Assembly (NCBI RefSeq): GCF_001429625.1
Contig: NZ_LMSU01000001.1
Coordinates: 1,672,003 to 1,736,002, forward strand
DNA from: Nocardioides sp. Soil805
GTDB lineage: Bacteria > Actinomycetota > Actinomycetes > Propionibacteriales > Nocardioidaceae
DNA length: 64,000 nt
Direction: 5' to 3'
The position numbers and the translations under genes are program-made. The notes below the pieces were generated by a model, which saw only the letters and a program-made list of their open reading frames with translations, searched no databases and was not told the DNA's origin. Positions 1 to 8,023 of the stretch are shown here, in pieces; positions within the stretch are counted from its first letter, which is position 1, and each line of letters opens with the position of its first letter.

Positions 1-125
1 CCGCCGTCGAAGCCGTCGAGGGTCACGTCGGGCATCGTCGTGGGGCGCTCGGGCGCATCGGAGGAGCAGGAGGCGAGCGCCAGGGAGAGGACGACCGCCA
101 CGGCGGCGACGGCGGTGCGGATCAC
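1..125 (-). CDS. Thioredoxin/TlpA-like lipoprotein, N-terminus only (runs off left edge)
   Basis: Only about 41 codons lie in the window. The GTG start overlaps the nth stop in a GTGA quartet, so the two genes are probably translationally coupled. The protein opens with a short hydrophobic signal ending in the lipobox LASC (Cys at about residue 20), so it should be a lipidated extracytoplasmic protein. The next residues, [12 protein letters not shown], resemble the strand that precedes the redox motif in TlpA/ResA-like thioredoxins. The CxxC motif itself is outside the window. A thioredoxin-like protein next to nth matches actinobacterial gene order (M. tuberculosis Rv3673c region). The lipoprotein call is strong; the thioredoxin assignment is inferred from this short sequence and context. 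Confidence 0.65.
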   Translation of the reverse strand, partial: MIRTAVAAVAVVLSLALASCSSDAPERPTTMPDVTLDGFDG

Positions 126-850
126 GCGGGCCCCTGCGTCCTGACCAGCTTCTCCGCCTCCGCGGCGTCGATGGGACCGGTGCCGAAGGACGGGCACAGC
201 CGGGCCAGCGGACAGGCGCCGCAGGCGGGCTTCTTGGCGTGGCAGCGCCGGCGACCGTGCCAGATGACGTGGTGGGACAGCATCGTCCAGTCGCGCTTGG
301 GGAAGAGCGCACCGACGGCGTGCTCGACCTTCACCGGGTCGGTCTCGTCGGTCCAGCCGAACCGGCGCACCAGCCGCCCGAAGTGGGTGTCGACGGTGAT
401 CCCGGGGACGTCGAAGGCGTTGCCGAGCACGACGTTGGCCGTCTTGCGGCCGACGCCCGGCAGGGTGACGAGGTCGTCGAGGCGACCGGGGACCTGCCCG
501 TCGTACCGCTCGACGAGCGCCTGGCTGAGCTTGAGCAGCGCGTCGGTCTTGGCGCGGAAGAAGCCCAGAGGACCGACGATCTGCTCGAGGTGCTCGCGCG
601 GCGCCGCGGCCATCGCGGTCGCGTCGGGGTAGGCGGCGAAGAGGGTGGGGCGGACGGCGTTGACCCGGCGATCGGTCGTCTGCGCGCTCAGCACGGTGAC
701 GACGAGCAGCTCGAAGGGGGTGTCGAAGTCGAGCTCGCAGCGGGCGTCGGGATAGGTCTCCGCGAGCACCCGGTCCACCTTGCGAGCGCGCCGGACCAGG
801 GCCGTGTCGGGCCGGGGAAGGGGGGCGGCGGTCGAGGCGCGGGCTGGCAC
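122..850 (-). CDS. nth: Endonuclease III (base-excision repair glycosylase/AP lyase)
   Basis: This 242-residue protein removes oxidised pyrimidines from DNA and nicks the resulting abasic site. The helix-hairpin-helix [11 protein letters not shown] is at residues 130-140 with catalytic Lys136, and the essential Asp154 is in VDTHFGRL. The 4Fe-4S ligands are Cys203, 210, 213 and 219 (C-x6-C-x2-C-x5-C). The length is typical, with about 20 extra N-terminal residues. It is divergent from crp across a 177-bp gap and overlaps the downstream lipoprotein gene. The nth-crp arrangement is conserved in actinobacteria. Confidence 0.97.
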   Translation of the reverse strand: MPARASTAAPLPRPDTALVRRARKVDRVLAETYPDARCELDFDTPFELLVVTVLSAQTTDRRVNAVRPTLFAAYPDATAMAAAPREHLEQIVGPLGFFRAKTDALLKLSQALVERYDGQVPGRLDDLVTLPGVGRKTANVVLGNAFDVPGITVDTHFGRLVRRFGWTDETDPVKVEHAVGALFPKRDWTMLSHHVIWHGRRRCHAKKPACGACPLARLCPSFGTGPIDAAEAEKLVRTQGPA

Positions 851-927
851 GCGGACAGCCTACGACCCCCCTCCGACACCGCTCGGGGCGCACGATCGGG
901 GCTCCCCGCGCGATCGCTTCCCCCTTG

Positions 928-971
928 CAGGTGGCGTCGCTGCCACCTGTGATGCAGACCACGGCTAGGAT
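928..971 (+). promoter_or_regulatory. Putative crp promoter with an overlapping dyad operator
   Basis: A perfect 8-bp inverted repeat, CAGGTGGC-N6-GCCACCTG, lies at 928-949. A TAGGAT hexamer, a typical actinobacterial -10, lies at 966-971, so the expected -35 zone falls inside the right arm of the dyad. This layout suits repression or autoregulation of crp. The half-sites do not have the spacing of the canonical TGTGA-N6-TCACA Crp site, so the bound factor is unknown. Confidence 0.45.
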
Positions 972-1027
972 CAGGCGCAATCATCAGGGCGGCCCTCGGG
1001 GCGGCCGTAACCACGGGAGGGACCTTC

Positions 1028-1705
1028 GTGGACAACGACGTACTTCGTCAGGCACCGCTGTTCAGCGCGCTGGACGACGAGGCGGCGACCGCGCTGCGCG
1101 GCTCGATGGCCGAGACCAAGCTCCGCCGCGGCGACGTGCTCTTCCACGAGGGCGACTCGGGCGACAAGCTCTACGTGGTGCTCGACGGCAAGGTGAAGCT
1201 CGGCCGCTCGTCCTCCGACGGCCGCGAGAACCTCCTCGCGATCATGGGCCCCGGCCAGATGTTCGGCGAGCTGTCGCTCTTCGACCCGGGCCCGCGCTCG
1301 GCGACCGTCACCGCGGTCACCGACGCGACGTTCGCCTCGCTCTCCCACGAGGACCTGCTGCGCTGGCTCGACGGTCGCCCGATCGTGGCCCGCGGCCTGC
1401 TCTCGCAGCTCGCCGCCCGCCTGCGCAAGTCCAACGACGTCGTCGCCGACCTCGTGTTCTCCGACGTGCCGGGCCGGGTCGCCAAGGCGCTGCTCGACCT
1501 CGCCGACCGCTTCGGCCGCACCGCCGACGACGGGGTGCACGTGCACCACGACCTCACCCAGGAGGAGCTCGCCCAACTGGTCGGCGCCTCCCGCGAGACG
1601 GTCAACAAGGCGCTCGCCGACTTCGCCTCGCGCGGCTGGCTGCGGCTCGAGCCGCGCTCGGTCGTGATCATGGACGTCGAGCGCCTCTCGCGCCGGGCGC
1701 GGTAG
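1028..1705 (+). CDS. crp: Crp/Fnr-family cyclic-nucleotide-responsive regulator
   Basis: This 225-residue global regulator has an N-terminal cNMP-binding beta barrel (about residues 10-120; the phosphate-binding region reads FGELSLFDPGPRSATVTA). A dimer helix follows, then a C-terminal winged helix with recognition helix SRETVNKALADFASRG at about 180-195. The start is GTG, preceded by GGGAGG. Gene order next to nth matches M. tuberculosis Rv3676 and Streptomyces crp. It should bind cAMP and control carbon, redox and development genes. It ends 16 bp before a PLP-enzyme gene and may be co-transcribed with it. Confidence 0.93.
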   Translation: MDNDVLRQAPLFSALDDEAATALRGSMAETKLRRGDVLFHEGDSGDKLYVVLDGKVKLGRSSSDGRENLLAIMGPGQMFGELSLFDPGPRSATVTAVTDATFASLSHEDLLRWLDGRPIVARGLLSQLAARLRKSNDVVADLVFSDVPGRVAKALLDLADRFGRTADDGVHVHHDLTQEELAQLVGASRETVNKALADFASRGWLRLEPRSVVIMDVERLSRRAR

Positions 1706-1721
1706 TCACATCGCACCGCTC

Positions 1722-2747
1722 GTGAGCCTGGCCCCCGAGGAGTTCGCTCCTGCGGGGGTCTTCCTCAACTCGGCCACGCTGGGACTCGCGCCACGGCGCA
1801 GCGTGGAGGCCATGCGGGCCTTCGAGGACGCCCGCGCCGCCGGCGAGGTCGACGCGGTCTCGGTCGACGCGTACGTCGAGCGTGGCCGCGCGGCGTTCGC
1901 GACGATGATCGGGCGGTCCCCGGACGACGTGGCCACCGGCAGCCAGACCTCGCAGTTCGTCGGGCTCGTCGCCGCCTCGCTCCCCGCCGGCGCGGTCGTG
2001 CTCGCCGCCGAGGAGGACTTCACCTCGGTGCTGTTCCCGTTCCTGCGCACGCCCGGGCTCGACGTACGCCTGGTGCCCCTGGACGCGCTGCTGGACGCCG
2101 TCAGCGACGAGGTCGACCTGGTCGCCGTCTCCGCGGTGCAGTCCGCCGACGGCCGGGTCCTCGACCTCGACGGCCTCGCCGCGGCCGCCGCCCGCCACGG
2201 CGCCCGCACCCTGGTCGACGTCACCCAGGCCGCGGGCTGGCTACCGCTGCACGACCTGGTCGCCGACTACGTCGTGGCCGGCGGCTACAAGTGGCTGCTC
2301 GGCCCGCGCGGCACCTGCTTCTTCTCGGTCGGCCCGGCGCTGCGCGACGAGGTCCCGACCCTGGCCGCCGGTTGGTACGCCGGCGGCTCGCGGTGGGACT
2401 CCATCTACGGGCCGCCGCTGCGGCTGGCCGAGGACGCGCGCCGCTTCGACCTGTCGCCGGCCTGGGGCTGCTGGGTAGGTCACGCGCCGGCCCTCGACCT
2501 GCTCCTCGAGGTCGGCATCGAGCGGATCCACGGCCACGACCTCGCCCTGGCGAATGCGTTCCGCGAGGGCATCGGGCTGCCGCCCGGCGACTCGGCGATC
2601 GTGTCGGTGCCCTGCCCGCCCGACGTGCCCGAGCGCCTCGCCGCCGCGGGCATCCGGGCCGCCGTCCGCGCCGGCCGGCTGCGGCTGTCGTTCCACCTCT
2701 ACAACTCCGACGCCGACGTCGACACGGTGCTGCGCGCCCTCGCCTGA
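1722..2747 (+). CDS. Class V aminotransferase-fold PLP enzyme (kynureninase/cysteine desulfurase-like)
   Basis: The 341-residue protein has the fold-type I signature GGYKWLLGPRGTCFF, with the Schiff-base lysine at residue 190. VDVTQAAGW near residue 166 carries the aspartate that pairs with the pyridine nitrogen. The N-terminal FLNSATLGLAPR is a substrate-loop motif seen in class V enzymes. It is shorter than classical kynureninase (about 400 residues) and lacks a cysteine-desulfurase active-site Cys loop that I can see, so the substrate is not assignable. The GTG start lies 16 bp downstream of crp. PLP binding is firm; the reaction is open. Confidence 0.8.
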   Translation: MSLAPEEFAPAGVFLNSATLGLAPRRSVEAMRAFEDARAAGEVDAVSVDAYVERGRAAFATMIGRSPDDVATGSQTSQFVGLVAASLPAGAVVLAAEEDFTSVLFPFLRTPGLDVRLVPLDALLDAVSDEVDLVAVSAVQSADGRVLDLDGLAAAAARHGARTLVDVTQAAGWLPLHDLVADYVVAGGYKWLLGPRGTCFFSVGPALRDEVPTLAAGWYAGGSRWDSIYGPPLRLAEDARRFDLSPAWGCWVGHAPALDLLLEVGIERIHGHDLALANAFREGIGLPPGDSAIVSVPCPPDVPERLAAAGIRAAVRAGRLRLSFHLYNSDADVDTVLRALA

Positions 2748-2816
2748 GAGATTTCTTCCCGGCGGTGACCCCCGTGGCCGGGGTCGCGCGCGTCGTACTG
2801 CATGAAGGGGGTGGCC

Positions 2817-3323
2817 ATGAGGGGCAGCGGCGAGCGGGACCGCGCGGCGTTCGACGAGTTCGTCGCCGCGCGCAGCGGCGCGCTGCTGCGCACCGCGTGG
2901 CTGCTCACCGGCGACCACCACCTCGCGGAGGACCTCGTGCAGCACGCACTCATGCAGGTCGCGCGGCACTGGGAGCGCATCGACACCTCGCCCGAGGCCT
3001 ACGCCCGCCGCACGATGCACCACCAGCACATCTCGCTGTGGCGCAGGCGCCGCATCACCGAGACGACGTGGGAGGGGTACGACGCCGCGCAGCCGGCCGC
3101 CGACCCCGACCTAAGGCTCTCGGTCACCGAGGCCCTCGCCCGGTTGACGGCCAAGCAGCGGGCCGTGCTGGTGCTGCGCTTCTTCGAGGACCTCACCGAG
3201 GCGCAGGCCGCCGCCGTGCTCGGGGTGACGGTCGGCACCGTGAAGTCCTCGACCCGGCAGGCGCTCGGTCGGCTGCGCGTGCTGGCCCCGGAGCTGGCCG
3301 AGCTCGTGGGGGTGGAGTCGTGA
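2817..3323 (+). CDS. ECF RNA polymerase sigma factor, SigE-like family
   Basis: This protein of about 168 residues has sigma region 2 (GALLRTAWLLTGDHHLAEDLVQ) and region 4 (LTEAQAAAVLGVTVGTVKS), the extracytoplasmic-function layout. An ATG at 2802 is also in frame, but the purine-rich AAGGGGG lies only 7 nt before the ATG at 2817, so I place the start there. Its last bases overlap the next gene in a GTGA quartet, which couples it to a membrane protein that may control it. The family is the actinobacterial SigE-type group, whose members usually lack a classical anti-sigma partner. Confidence 0.9.
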   Translation: MRGSGERDRAAFDEFVAARSGALLRTAWLLTGDHHLAEDLVQHALMQVARHWERIDTSPEAYARRTMHHQHISLWRRRRITETTWEGYDAAQPAADPDLRLSVTEALARLTAKQRAVLVLRFFEDLTEAQAAAVLGVTVGTVKSSTRQALGRLRVLAPELAELVGVES

Positions 3324-4684
3324 ACCCGCTCGAGACCGCCCTCGAGGAGCTGTCGCACGACGCGCCCCGACCCACGCCGCACCCGGAGCTGTGGGACCGC
3401 GGGCGGCGGCTGCGACGGCGCGACCGGCTGGTGTCCTCGACGCTCGTGCTGGTCCTGGTGCTGCTCGCCGGTGGGCTCGCCACGCTCGTCACCGCCCGGC
3501 CGGCGGTCGTGGCCCCGGCCGGGGAGGTCGTGCCCGACGGGGCGATCCCGAGCCGGATAGTGGATGTGCCCCCGTCGGTCACCGGGGCGGGGTCCCGGGA
3601 CCTGGCCGTCGGCCGCGCGTCGGTCGCCTTCATCTCCTCGGGCGCGCACACGGTGCTCGTGTCGGCGACCGACGGCTCCTACCACCGCGTCGAGCTCCCG
3701 GACCGGACGTGGTCGCGCACCCTGCGGCTCAGCCCCGACGGCACGCACCTCACCTACGTCTTCACGGACCGCCCGGACGGCGCGGCCGACACCGTGGCCG
3801 GGGTGGCCGTCGTCGACCTCGCGTCGGGCGACGTCGACCGGGTGACCGCGATCGGCGGGCGTGGCACGAGCGTCGACATCACGAGCATCGGCTGGTCACC
3901 CGACAGCCGGTGGCTCGCCTGGTCCGGGTACGACGTCGTCAGCTGGGGCGACGCGGGACCGGTCCGGGACACCTCGGGCACCGTGGGCGTCGTCGATACC
4001 GACACCATGGAGCAGTCCACGCTCGGTGACCTGCCCGGAGCCGTGGGCGCCACCGGCGTCTCCGACGACGGCGTGGCCACGGTGGTCTCCCGGGACACCC
4101 TGGTCACCTTCCACTCGGCCAGCTCGGGTGGGAAGGCGGAGCCGCTGGAGGGCGACGTGTTCGCCGGGGGCGAGGTGTCGGATCGAGCGGTCACCTCGTC
4201 CGACGGCTCCGTCACGGCGGTCGGGCTGACCGTGATGGCGGACGCGGCACCCTTCGTCACCGAGGACCGCGACGTCCTCCAGCGCACGCTCGCCGAGGAC
4301 CTCTACCCGCGGGGCGGACGCGTGACACCCCTCGGCTGGGCGGCACCGTCACTGGTGCTGGCGATGGTGGAGCCCCGTCCCGGGAGTGGCGCCTACGGCG
4401 GCGACGCGGCCTCCCTGGTCCTGATGACGTCGCCCGACAGGCCCGACGTCGAGTGGACCTACCGCTACCTCGTGCGCGACCTCCCGGACATCGCCGAGGT
4501 CAGCGTGGCGGTGGACCTGGTCCCCGATCTCGACGGCACGTCGTCGCAGCCGCTGACCCACGACTTCGGCTCGTACGACGTGGGCCTCCCTGCTGGGGTC
4601 CGGTGGGGCGGGACAGCCCTCGCTGCCCTCGGCGTACTGCTGGCGGCGTACCTGCTGTGGCGACGCGAGCGACGCCTCGGCTGA
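3320..4684 (+). CDS. Membrane-anchored beta-propeller protein coupled to the ECF sigma factor
   Basis: This 454-residue protein starts at GTG inside the stop of the sigma gene. About 35 N-terminal cytoplasmic residues precede a transmembrane helix at about 37-58 (LVSSTLVLVLVLLAGGLATLV). A long exported region follows, with WD40/PD40-type blades such as RLSPDGTHLTYVF and SIGWSPDSRWLAW. A second helix and a basic tail (RRERRLG) close the protein. The coupling suggests a sensor or regulator of the sigma factor. No HxxxCxxC zinc motif of ZAS anti-sigma factors is present, so a role as anti-sigma factor is inference only. Confidence 0.75.
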   Translation: MNPLETALEELSHDAPRPTPHPELWDRGRRLRRRDRLVSSTLVLVLVLLAGGLATLVTARPAVVAPAGEVVPDGAIPSRIVDVPPSVTGAGSRDLAVGRASVAFISSGAHTVLVSATDGSYHRVELPDRTWSRTLRLSPDGTHLTYVFTDRPDGAADTVAGVAVVDLASGDVDRVTAIGGRGTSVDITSIGWSPDSRWLAWSGYDVVSWGDAGPVRDTSGTVGVVDTDTMEQSTLGDLPGAVGATGVSDDGVATVVSRDTLVTFHSASSGGKAEPLEGDVFAGGEVSDRAVTSSDGSVTAVGLTVMADAAPFVTEDRDVLQRTLAEDLYPRGGRVTPLGWAAPSLVLAMVEPRPGSGAYGGDAASLVLMTSPDRPDVEWTYRYLVRDLPDIAEVSVAVDLVPDLDGTSSQPLTHDFGSYDVGLPAGVRWGGTALAALGVLLAAYLLWRRERRLG

Positions 4685-4721
4685 CCGGCTCCAGGCTGCG
4701 CTGGGGAACGAGAAACGCCCC

Positions 4722-5243
4722 TCAGCGCGGGGTGCGCCCCGCCCAGGCCGCCAGCCGGTCGTGGACCGACGCGTCGTCGGCGACCTCCACGGCCGGACCG
4801 AAGACGCCGGCCCGGTTCTCCGGGGTCAGCCCCTGCTCCATCGCCGCCAGCGCACGCTCGGCCACGACGGGGTCCAGGGCGCGGTCCGGGTCGACCGCCT
4901 GGGCGAGGTCCCAGGCGTGCACGGCGAGCTCGGCGGTGGTGAAGTCGAGCCCGCCCACCTCCTCCTGCGCCTCCCAGTGCGCGAGCAGGGCCGCGGCGTC
5001 CGCGCGGAACTGGGCGGCCCACCGGTCCTGCGGGATGTCGGACGGCGCGTTCCAGTCGACCGACCCGCCCTGCGCCATCGCCAGGAACCGCCCCGGCGAC
5101 GCGGCCAGGTGGTCCCCGAGCTCGCGCACGCTCCAGTCCGCGCAGGGCGTGGGCCGGTCGAGGTCGCCGGGCTGCACGCCGGCCAGCAGCTCGCCGGCCT
5201 GGTCGAGGGCCGTGGACAGGGCGGTGACAGCGTCGGACGTCAT
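4722..5243 (-). CDS. DinB/maleylpyruvate-isomerase-fold protein (TIGR03086-like)
   Basis: A 173-residue four-helix-bundle protein. The N-terminal stretch TPCADWSVRELGDHLA carries the first metal-ligand histidine typical of mycothiol-dependent DinB-like enzymes. FTTAELAVHAWDLAQAV, around residue 100, supplies another (the VHAWDLA motif). Such proteins bind a divalent metal and often use mycothiol, the actinobacterial thiol. It converges with the upstream sigma operon. The substrate cannot be told. Confidence 0.82.
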   Translation of the reverse strand: MTSDAVTALSTALDQAGELLAGVQPGDLDRPTPCADWSVRELGDHLAASPGRFLAMAQGGSVDWNAPSDIPQDRWAAQFRADAAALLAHWEAQEEVGGLDFTTAELAVHAWDLAQAVDPDRALDPVVAERALAAMEQGLTPENRAGVFGPAVEVADDASVHDRLAAWAGRTPR

Positions 5244-5284
5244 GACCGCCACGCTAGGACGGTCCCGGACGGGAGTCGAGGGCC

Positions 5285-6073
5285 TCAGCCGGCGAGGTAG
5301 GCCAGCTGCGCGCGCACCGAGAGCTCGGCCGCGCCCCACAGCACCGGGTCGACGTCGGCGTACACGATCTCGACGACCTGGCGCGGCAGCGTGACGGCAT
5401 CGGCGACCCCGCCGACCTGCAGCTGGGCGACGGCGTCGCGGACCTGCCCGAGCCGCTCGCGGCGGTGCGCGACGTAGAAGTCGAGCGCACCGAGGGCGTC
5501 CTCGATGACCGGCCCGTGTCCGGGCCACACCGTCGTGATCCCCTGCTCCGAGCACAGGGCGCGCAGCCGGTCGAGCGAGTCGAGGTAGGCGCCGAGCTCT
5601 CCGTCGGGGTGCGCGACGACGGTGGTGCCGCGCCCCAGCACGGTGTCCCCGGTGAGCACCGCCGACTCCGAGGGCACCACGAAGGACAGCGAGTCGGCGG
5701 TGTGGCCCGGGGTGGCGACCACGTGCACCTCCAGGTCGCCCACGGTGACCACGTCCCCGTCGCCGAGGCCCTCGGAGCCGAGCCGGTAGGCCGGGTCGAG
5801 GGCGCGTACGCCGCACCCGTGCCGCTCCGCGAAGGACCGGGCCGCCTCGGAGTGGTCGGCGTGGTGGTGGGTGAGCAGCACGCCGACGACGTCGTGACCG
5901 GTCGCCGAGACCCGGTCGAGGTGAGCCTCGATCTCCGGGCCGGGGTCGACCACCAGCGAGCGCTCGCCGGAGGAGAGCACCCAGGTGTTGGTGCCGTCGA
6001 GGGTCATGATGTCGGCGTTGGGCGCCAGGACGCAGGTGGCCGAGGCGCCGAAGGACCCCCCGCTCCAGCTCAC
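5285..6073 (-). CDS. MBL-fold metallo-hydrolase (LACTB2-like)
   Basis: The 262-residue protein carries the metallo-beta-lactamase motifs LTHHHADH (residues 67-74), TPGHTADS, GDTVLG and WPGHGP. Together these are the residues that bind two zinc ions. It also has the C-terminal helical region of the LACTB2/ribonuclease-like branch. Its GTG start overlaps the NUDIX stop in a GTGA quartet. The order MBL, ridA, DUF4177 matches Rv3677c-Rv3678c-Rv3678A. Hydrolase activity is firm; the substrate (RNA, glyoxalase-type thioester or other) is not. Confidence 0.9.
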   Translation of the reverse strand: MSWSGGSFGASATCVLAPNADIMTLDGTNTWVLSSGERSLVVDPGPEIEAHLDRVSATGHDVVGVLLTHHHADHSEAARSFAERHGCGVRALDPAYRLGSEGLGDGDVVTVGDLEVHVVATPGHTADSLSFVVPSESAVLTGDTVLGRGTTVVAHPDGELGAYLDSLDRLRALCSEQGITTVWPGHGPVIEDALGALDFYVAHRRERLGQVRDAVAQLQVGGVADAVTLPRQVVEIVYADVDPVLWGAAELSVRAQLAYLAG

Positions 6074-6927
6074 CGCCGGGCCACCAGCGGCCGGTAGCGC
6101 TCGGGCATCGACAGCACGAAGTCCTCGCCCGACGACACGACCGCGGGCGTGAACATCTCCACGCTCCGGTGCTCGGCCTCGGCCAGCACCTCCGCGGGCG
6201 TCGGGTGCTCCGCCACGTCGAGGCAGGTGAGGTACGTCGGGGGGAGCATCAGGATCTCGCCGGCCTCGACGGCCTCGACGGCCGCGAGCGCCGGCGCCCA
6301 GTGCACCGACGAGGACTCGGTCGAGACGTCGCGGGTCACCTGTCCCTCGGGGAGGACCGCGACGAAGAACCACGTCTCGTAGCGCCGGGGCTCGAAGATC
6401 GGCGTGAGCCAGCCCGCCCAGGCGCCGAGCAGGTCGGTGCGCAGGACGAGTCCGCGGCGGAGGAGGAAGTCGGTCAGCGACAGCTCCCGCGTCTCCAGGG
6501 CGACGCGGTCGGCCTCCCAGTCGTCACCGGTCGTGTCGGACACGACCGAGTCGTCCGACGGGCCGGCGAGCAGCACCCCCGACTCCTCGAACGTCTCGCG
6601 GACCGCGGCACACACCAGGGCGCGGGCCAGCGACTCGTCGCACGCCAGGCGCGAGGCCCACTCGGCGGGCGAGGGTCCCGCCCAGGCGACGCTCGCGTCG
6701 TGGTCGCGCGGGTCGACCCCGCCGCCGGGAAAGACACACATCCCGCCGGCGAAGGCCATCGACGTCTGCCGGCGCAGGAGGTAGACCTCCGGGCCGGGCG
6801 CGGCGTCGGCGCGACCCTCGCGCATCAGCACCACGGTCGCCGCACGCCGCGGCTCGGCGGGGACCGCCTCGCCGGTCTCGAAGGCGCGTGCCTGGTCGAC
6901 GAGCGCCTGGGGCAGCGGGAGCCGCAC
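6070..6927 (-). CDS. NUDIX hydrolase with long N-terminal region (NUDT19-like)
   Basis: The protein has about 285 residues. The catalytic core RETFEESGVL is at 110-119, and the upstream glycines (FPGGGVD, 66-72) are separated from it by a long insertion. Nucleoside-diphosphate-linked or CoA substrates are typical for this long-insert group. I chose the GTG at 6927, 5 bp after the ridA stop, because the in-frame sequence further upstream is ridA read in another frame. It is part of the DUF4177-ridA-NUDIX-MBL operon. Confidence 0.87.
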   Translation of the reverse strand: MRLPLPQALVDQARAFETGEAVPAEPRRAATVVLMREGRADAAPGPEVYLLRRQTSMAFAGGMCVFPGGGVDPRDHDASVAWAGPSPAEWASRLACDESLARALVCAAVRETFEESGVLLAGPSDDSVVSDTTGDDWEADRVALETRELSLTDFLLRRGLVLRTDLLGAWAGWLTPIFEPRRYETWFFVAVLPEGQVTRDVSTESSSVHWAPALAAVEAVEAGEILMLPPTYLTCLDVAEHPTPAEVLAEAEHRSVEMFTPAVVSSGEDFVLSMPERYRPLVARR

Positions 6928-6932
6928 CGAGG

Positions 6933-7394
6933 TCAGGACCTGACCTCGACGACGAGCTCCACCTCGACGGGGACGTCGAGCGGCAGCACGGGTACGCCGA
7001 CGGCGGAGCGGGCGTGCTTGCCGGCCTCGCCGAAGACCTCTCCGAGCAGCTCGGAGGCACCGTTGGCGACCTTGGGCTGGCCGGTGAAGTCCGGCGTCGA
7101 GGCGACGAAGACGACCGCCTTGACGACCCGCACGATGTCGTCGAGCGAGCCGATCTCGGCCTTGATCGCGGCCAGCGCGTTGAGCGCGCACTGCCGGGCG
7201 CACTCGTAGCCCTGCTCCTCGGTGACCGCCTCACCGACCTTGCCGACGGCGATCATCTCGCCGTCGCGGGCCGGCAGCTGGCCGGCGGTGAAGACGAGGT
7301 TCCCGGTGCGGGCCGTCGGCTGGTAGGCCGCGACCGGCGGGACCACGTCGGGGACGGTGATGCCCAGCTCGGCCAGGCGCGCCTCGGCCCCCAT
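6933..7394 (-). CDS. ridA: RidA-family enamine/imine deaminase
   Basis: The 153-residue YjgF/RidA protein has TGNLVFTAGQLPARDG (substrate-pocket strand) and the C-terminal KHARSAVGVPVLPLDVPVEV. The latter contains the arginine that holds the substrate carboxylate in active RidA. It probably clears reactive enamines from PLP enzymes. The ATG shares one base with the preceding DUF4177 stop (TGATG), so the pair is coupled. It corresponds to the Rv3678c position in M. tuberculosis. Confidence 0.9.
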   Translation of the reverse strand: MGAEARLAELGITVPDVVPPVAAYQPTARTGNLVFTAGQLPARDGEMIAVGKVGEAVTEEQGYECARQCALNALAAIKAEIGSLDDIVRVVKAVVFVASTPDFTGQPKVANGASELLGEVFGEAGKHARSAVGVPVLPLDVPVEVELVVEVRS

Positions 7395-7549
7395 CAGGCG
7401 CCCTTGGGACGCTTGAGGAAGGCCACCAGGCCACCCTGGGCGTTGGTGTGGATGGCCACCAGCTCCCAGCCGTCCTGGCCGAAGTTGTTGAGCATCAGGG
7501 CCTCGTTGTGGAGCGGGATCGGCGCCACCTGGTATTCCCAGTTCGTCAT
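7394..7549 (-). CDS. Small DUF4177-type protein
   Basis: This 51-residue ORF starts MTNWEYQVAPIPLHNEAL and contains GQDGWELVAIHTN and a basic tail LKRPKGA. The WEY...GWELV pattern is the DUF4177 signature, a short beta-rich protein of unknown function. It is the first gene of the minus-strand operon, and its TGA overlaps the ridA ATG. A similarly placed tiny ORF exists in M. tuberculosis (Rv3678A). Confidence 0.8.
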   Translation of the reverse strand: MTNWEYQVAPIPLHNEALMLNNFGQDGWELVAIHTNAQGGLVAFLKRPKGA

Positions 7550-7587
7550 GCCCGGCACCCTACTCGGGCACGCACTAGCCTCCGGTC

Positions 7588-7983
7588 ATGGAGCGAAACG
7601 ACGCCGCCGAGGACCGCCGCAAGGACGAGCGGCCCAATCCCTTCGAGAGGTTCGTCGACGCGGCGAACCAGACGGTGAGCCGCGCGCCGTTCTTCGGGGT
7701 GATCCTGGTGGCCCTGGTCGCGTGGGCGGTGAGCAAGCCGCTGTGGGCCAGCACGACCAAGTGGGAGCTCGCCCTCCACACCGGATCGTCGATCCTGTCG
7801 CTGCTGCTCCTGGTCCTGCTCGAGAACGCGGGCCGCCGCAGCGAGGAGGCGGCACAGGAGAAGCTCAACGTCATCGCCGAGGCGCTGTCCGACCTGATGA
7901 GCCACCACGCCCGCGACTCCGACGAGCTGCGCGATTCGGTGGAGAAGCTGCGCGAGGCGGTCGGCCTCGAGGAACGGCACTGA
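7588..7983 (+). CDS. Low-affinity iron permease-like small membrane protein
   Basis: The 131-residue protein has two hydrophobic helices (FFGVILVALVAWAVS at about 35-49 and SILSLLLLVLLENAG at about 69-83) followed by a charged helical tail. The segment WELALHTGSSILSLLLLVLLEN and the following QEKLNVI resemble the core of the low-affinity iron permease family (PF04120). In that family the pattern is WQLviNT...FLMVFLIQnxQnrd...KLdELI. Iron transport by these small bacterial members is not well established. It is divergent from the DUF4177 operon. Confidence 0.62.
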   Translation: MERNDAAEDRRKDERPNPFERFVDAANQTVSRAPFFGVILVALVAWAVSKPLWASTTKWELALHTGSSILSLLLLVLLENAGRRSEEAAQEKLNVIAEALSDLMSHHARDSDELRDSVEKLREAVGLEERH

Positions 7984-8023
7984 GGAGCAGCACCGGTCCG
8001 TGCCGCTCCTGCGAGTGCGCAGG

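Noticed and set aside
928..949. A canonical Crp-binding site upstream of crp
   Set aside because: The dyad arms are close to the consensus but the distance between GTG and CAC is 10 rather than 8.
2291..3319. An N-terminal extension of the propeller protein reading through the PLP-enzyme and sigma genes
   Set aside because: It is out of frame with two well-supported genes. The GTG at 3320 overlapping the sigma stop is the natural start.
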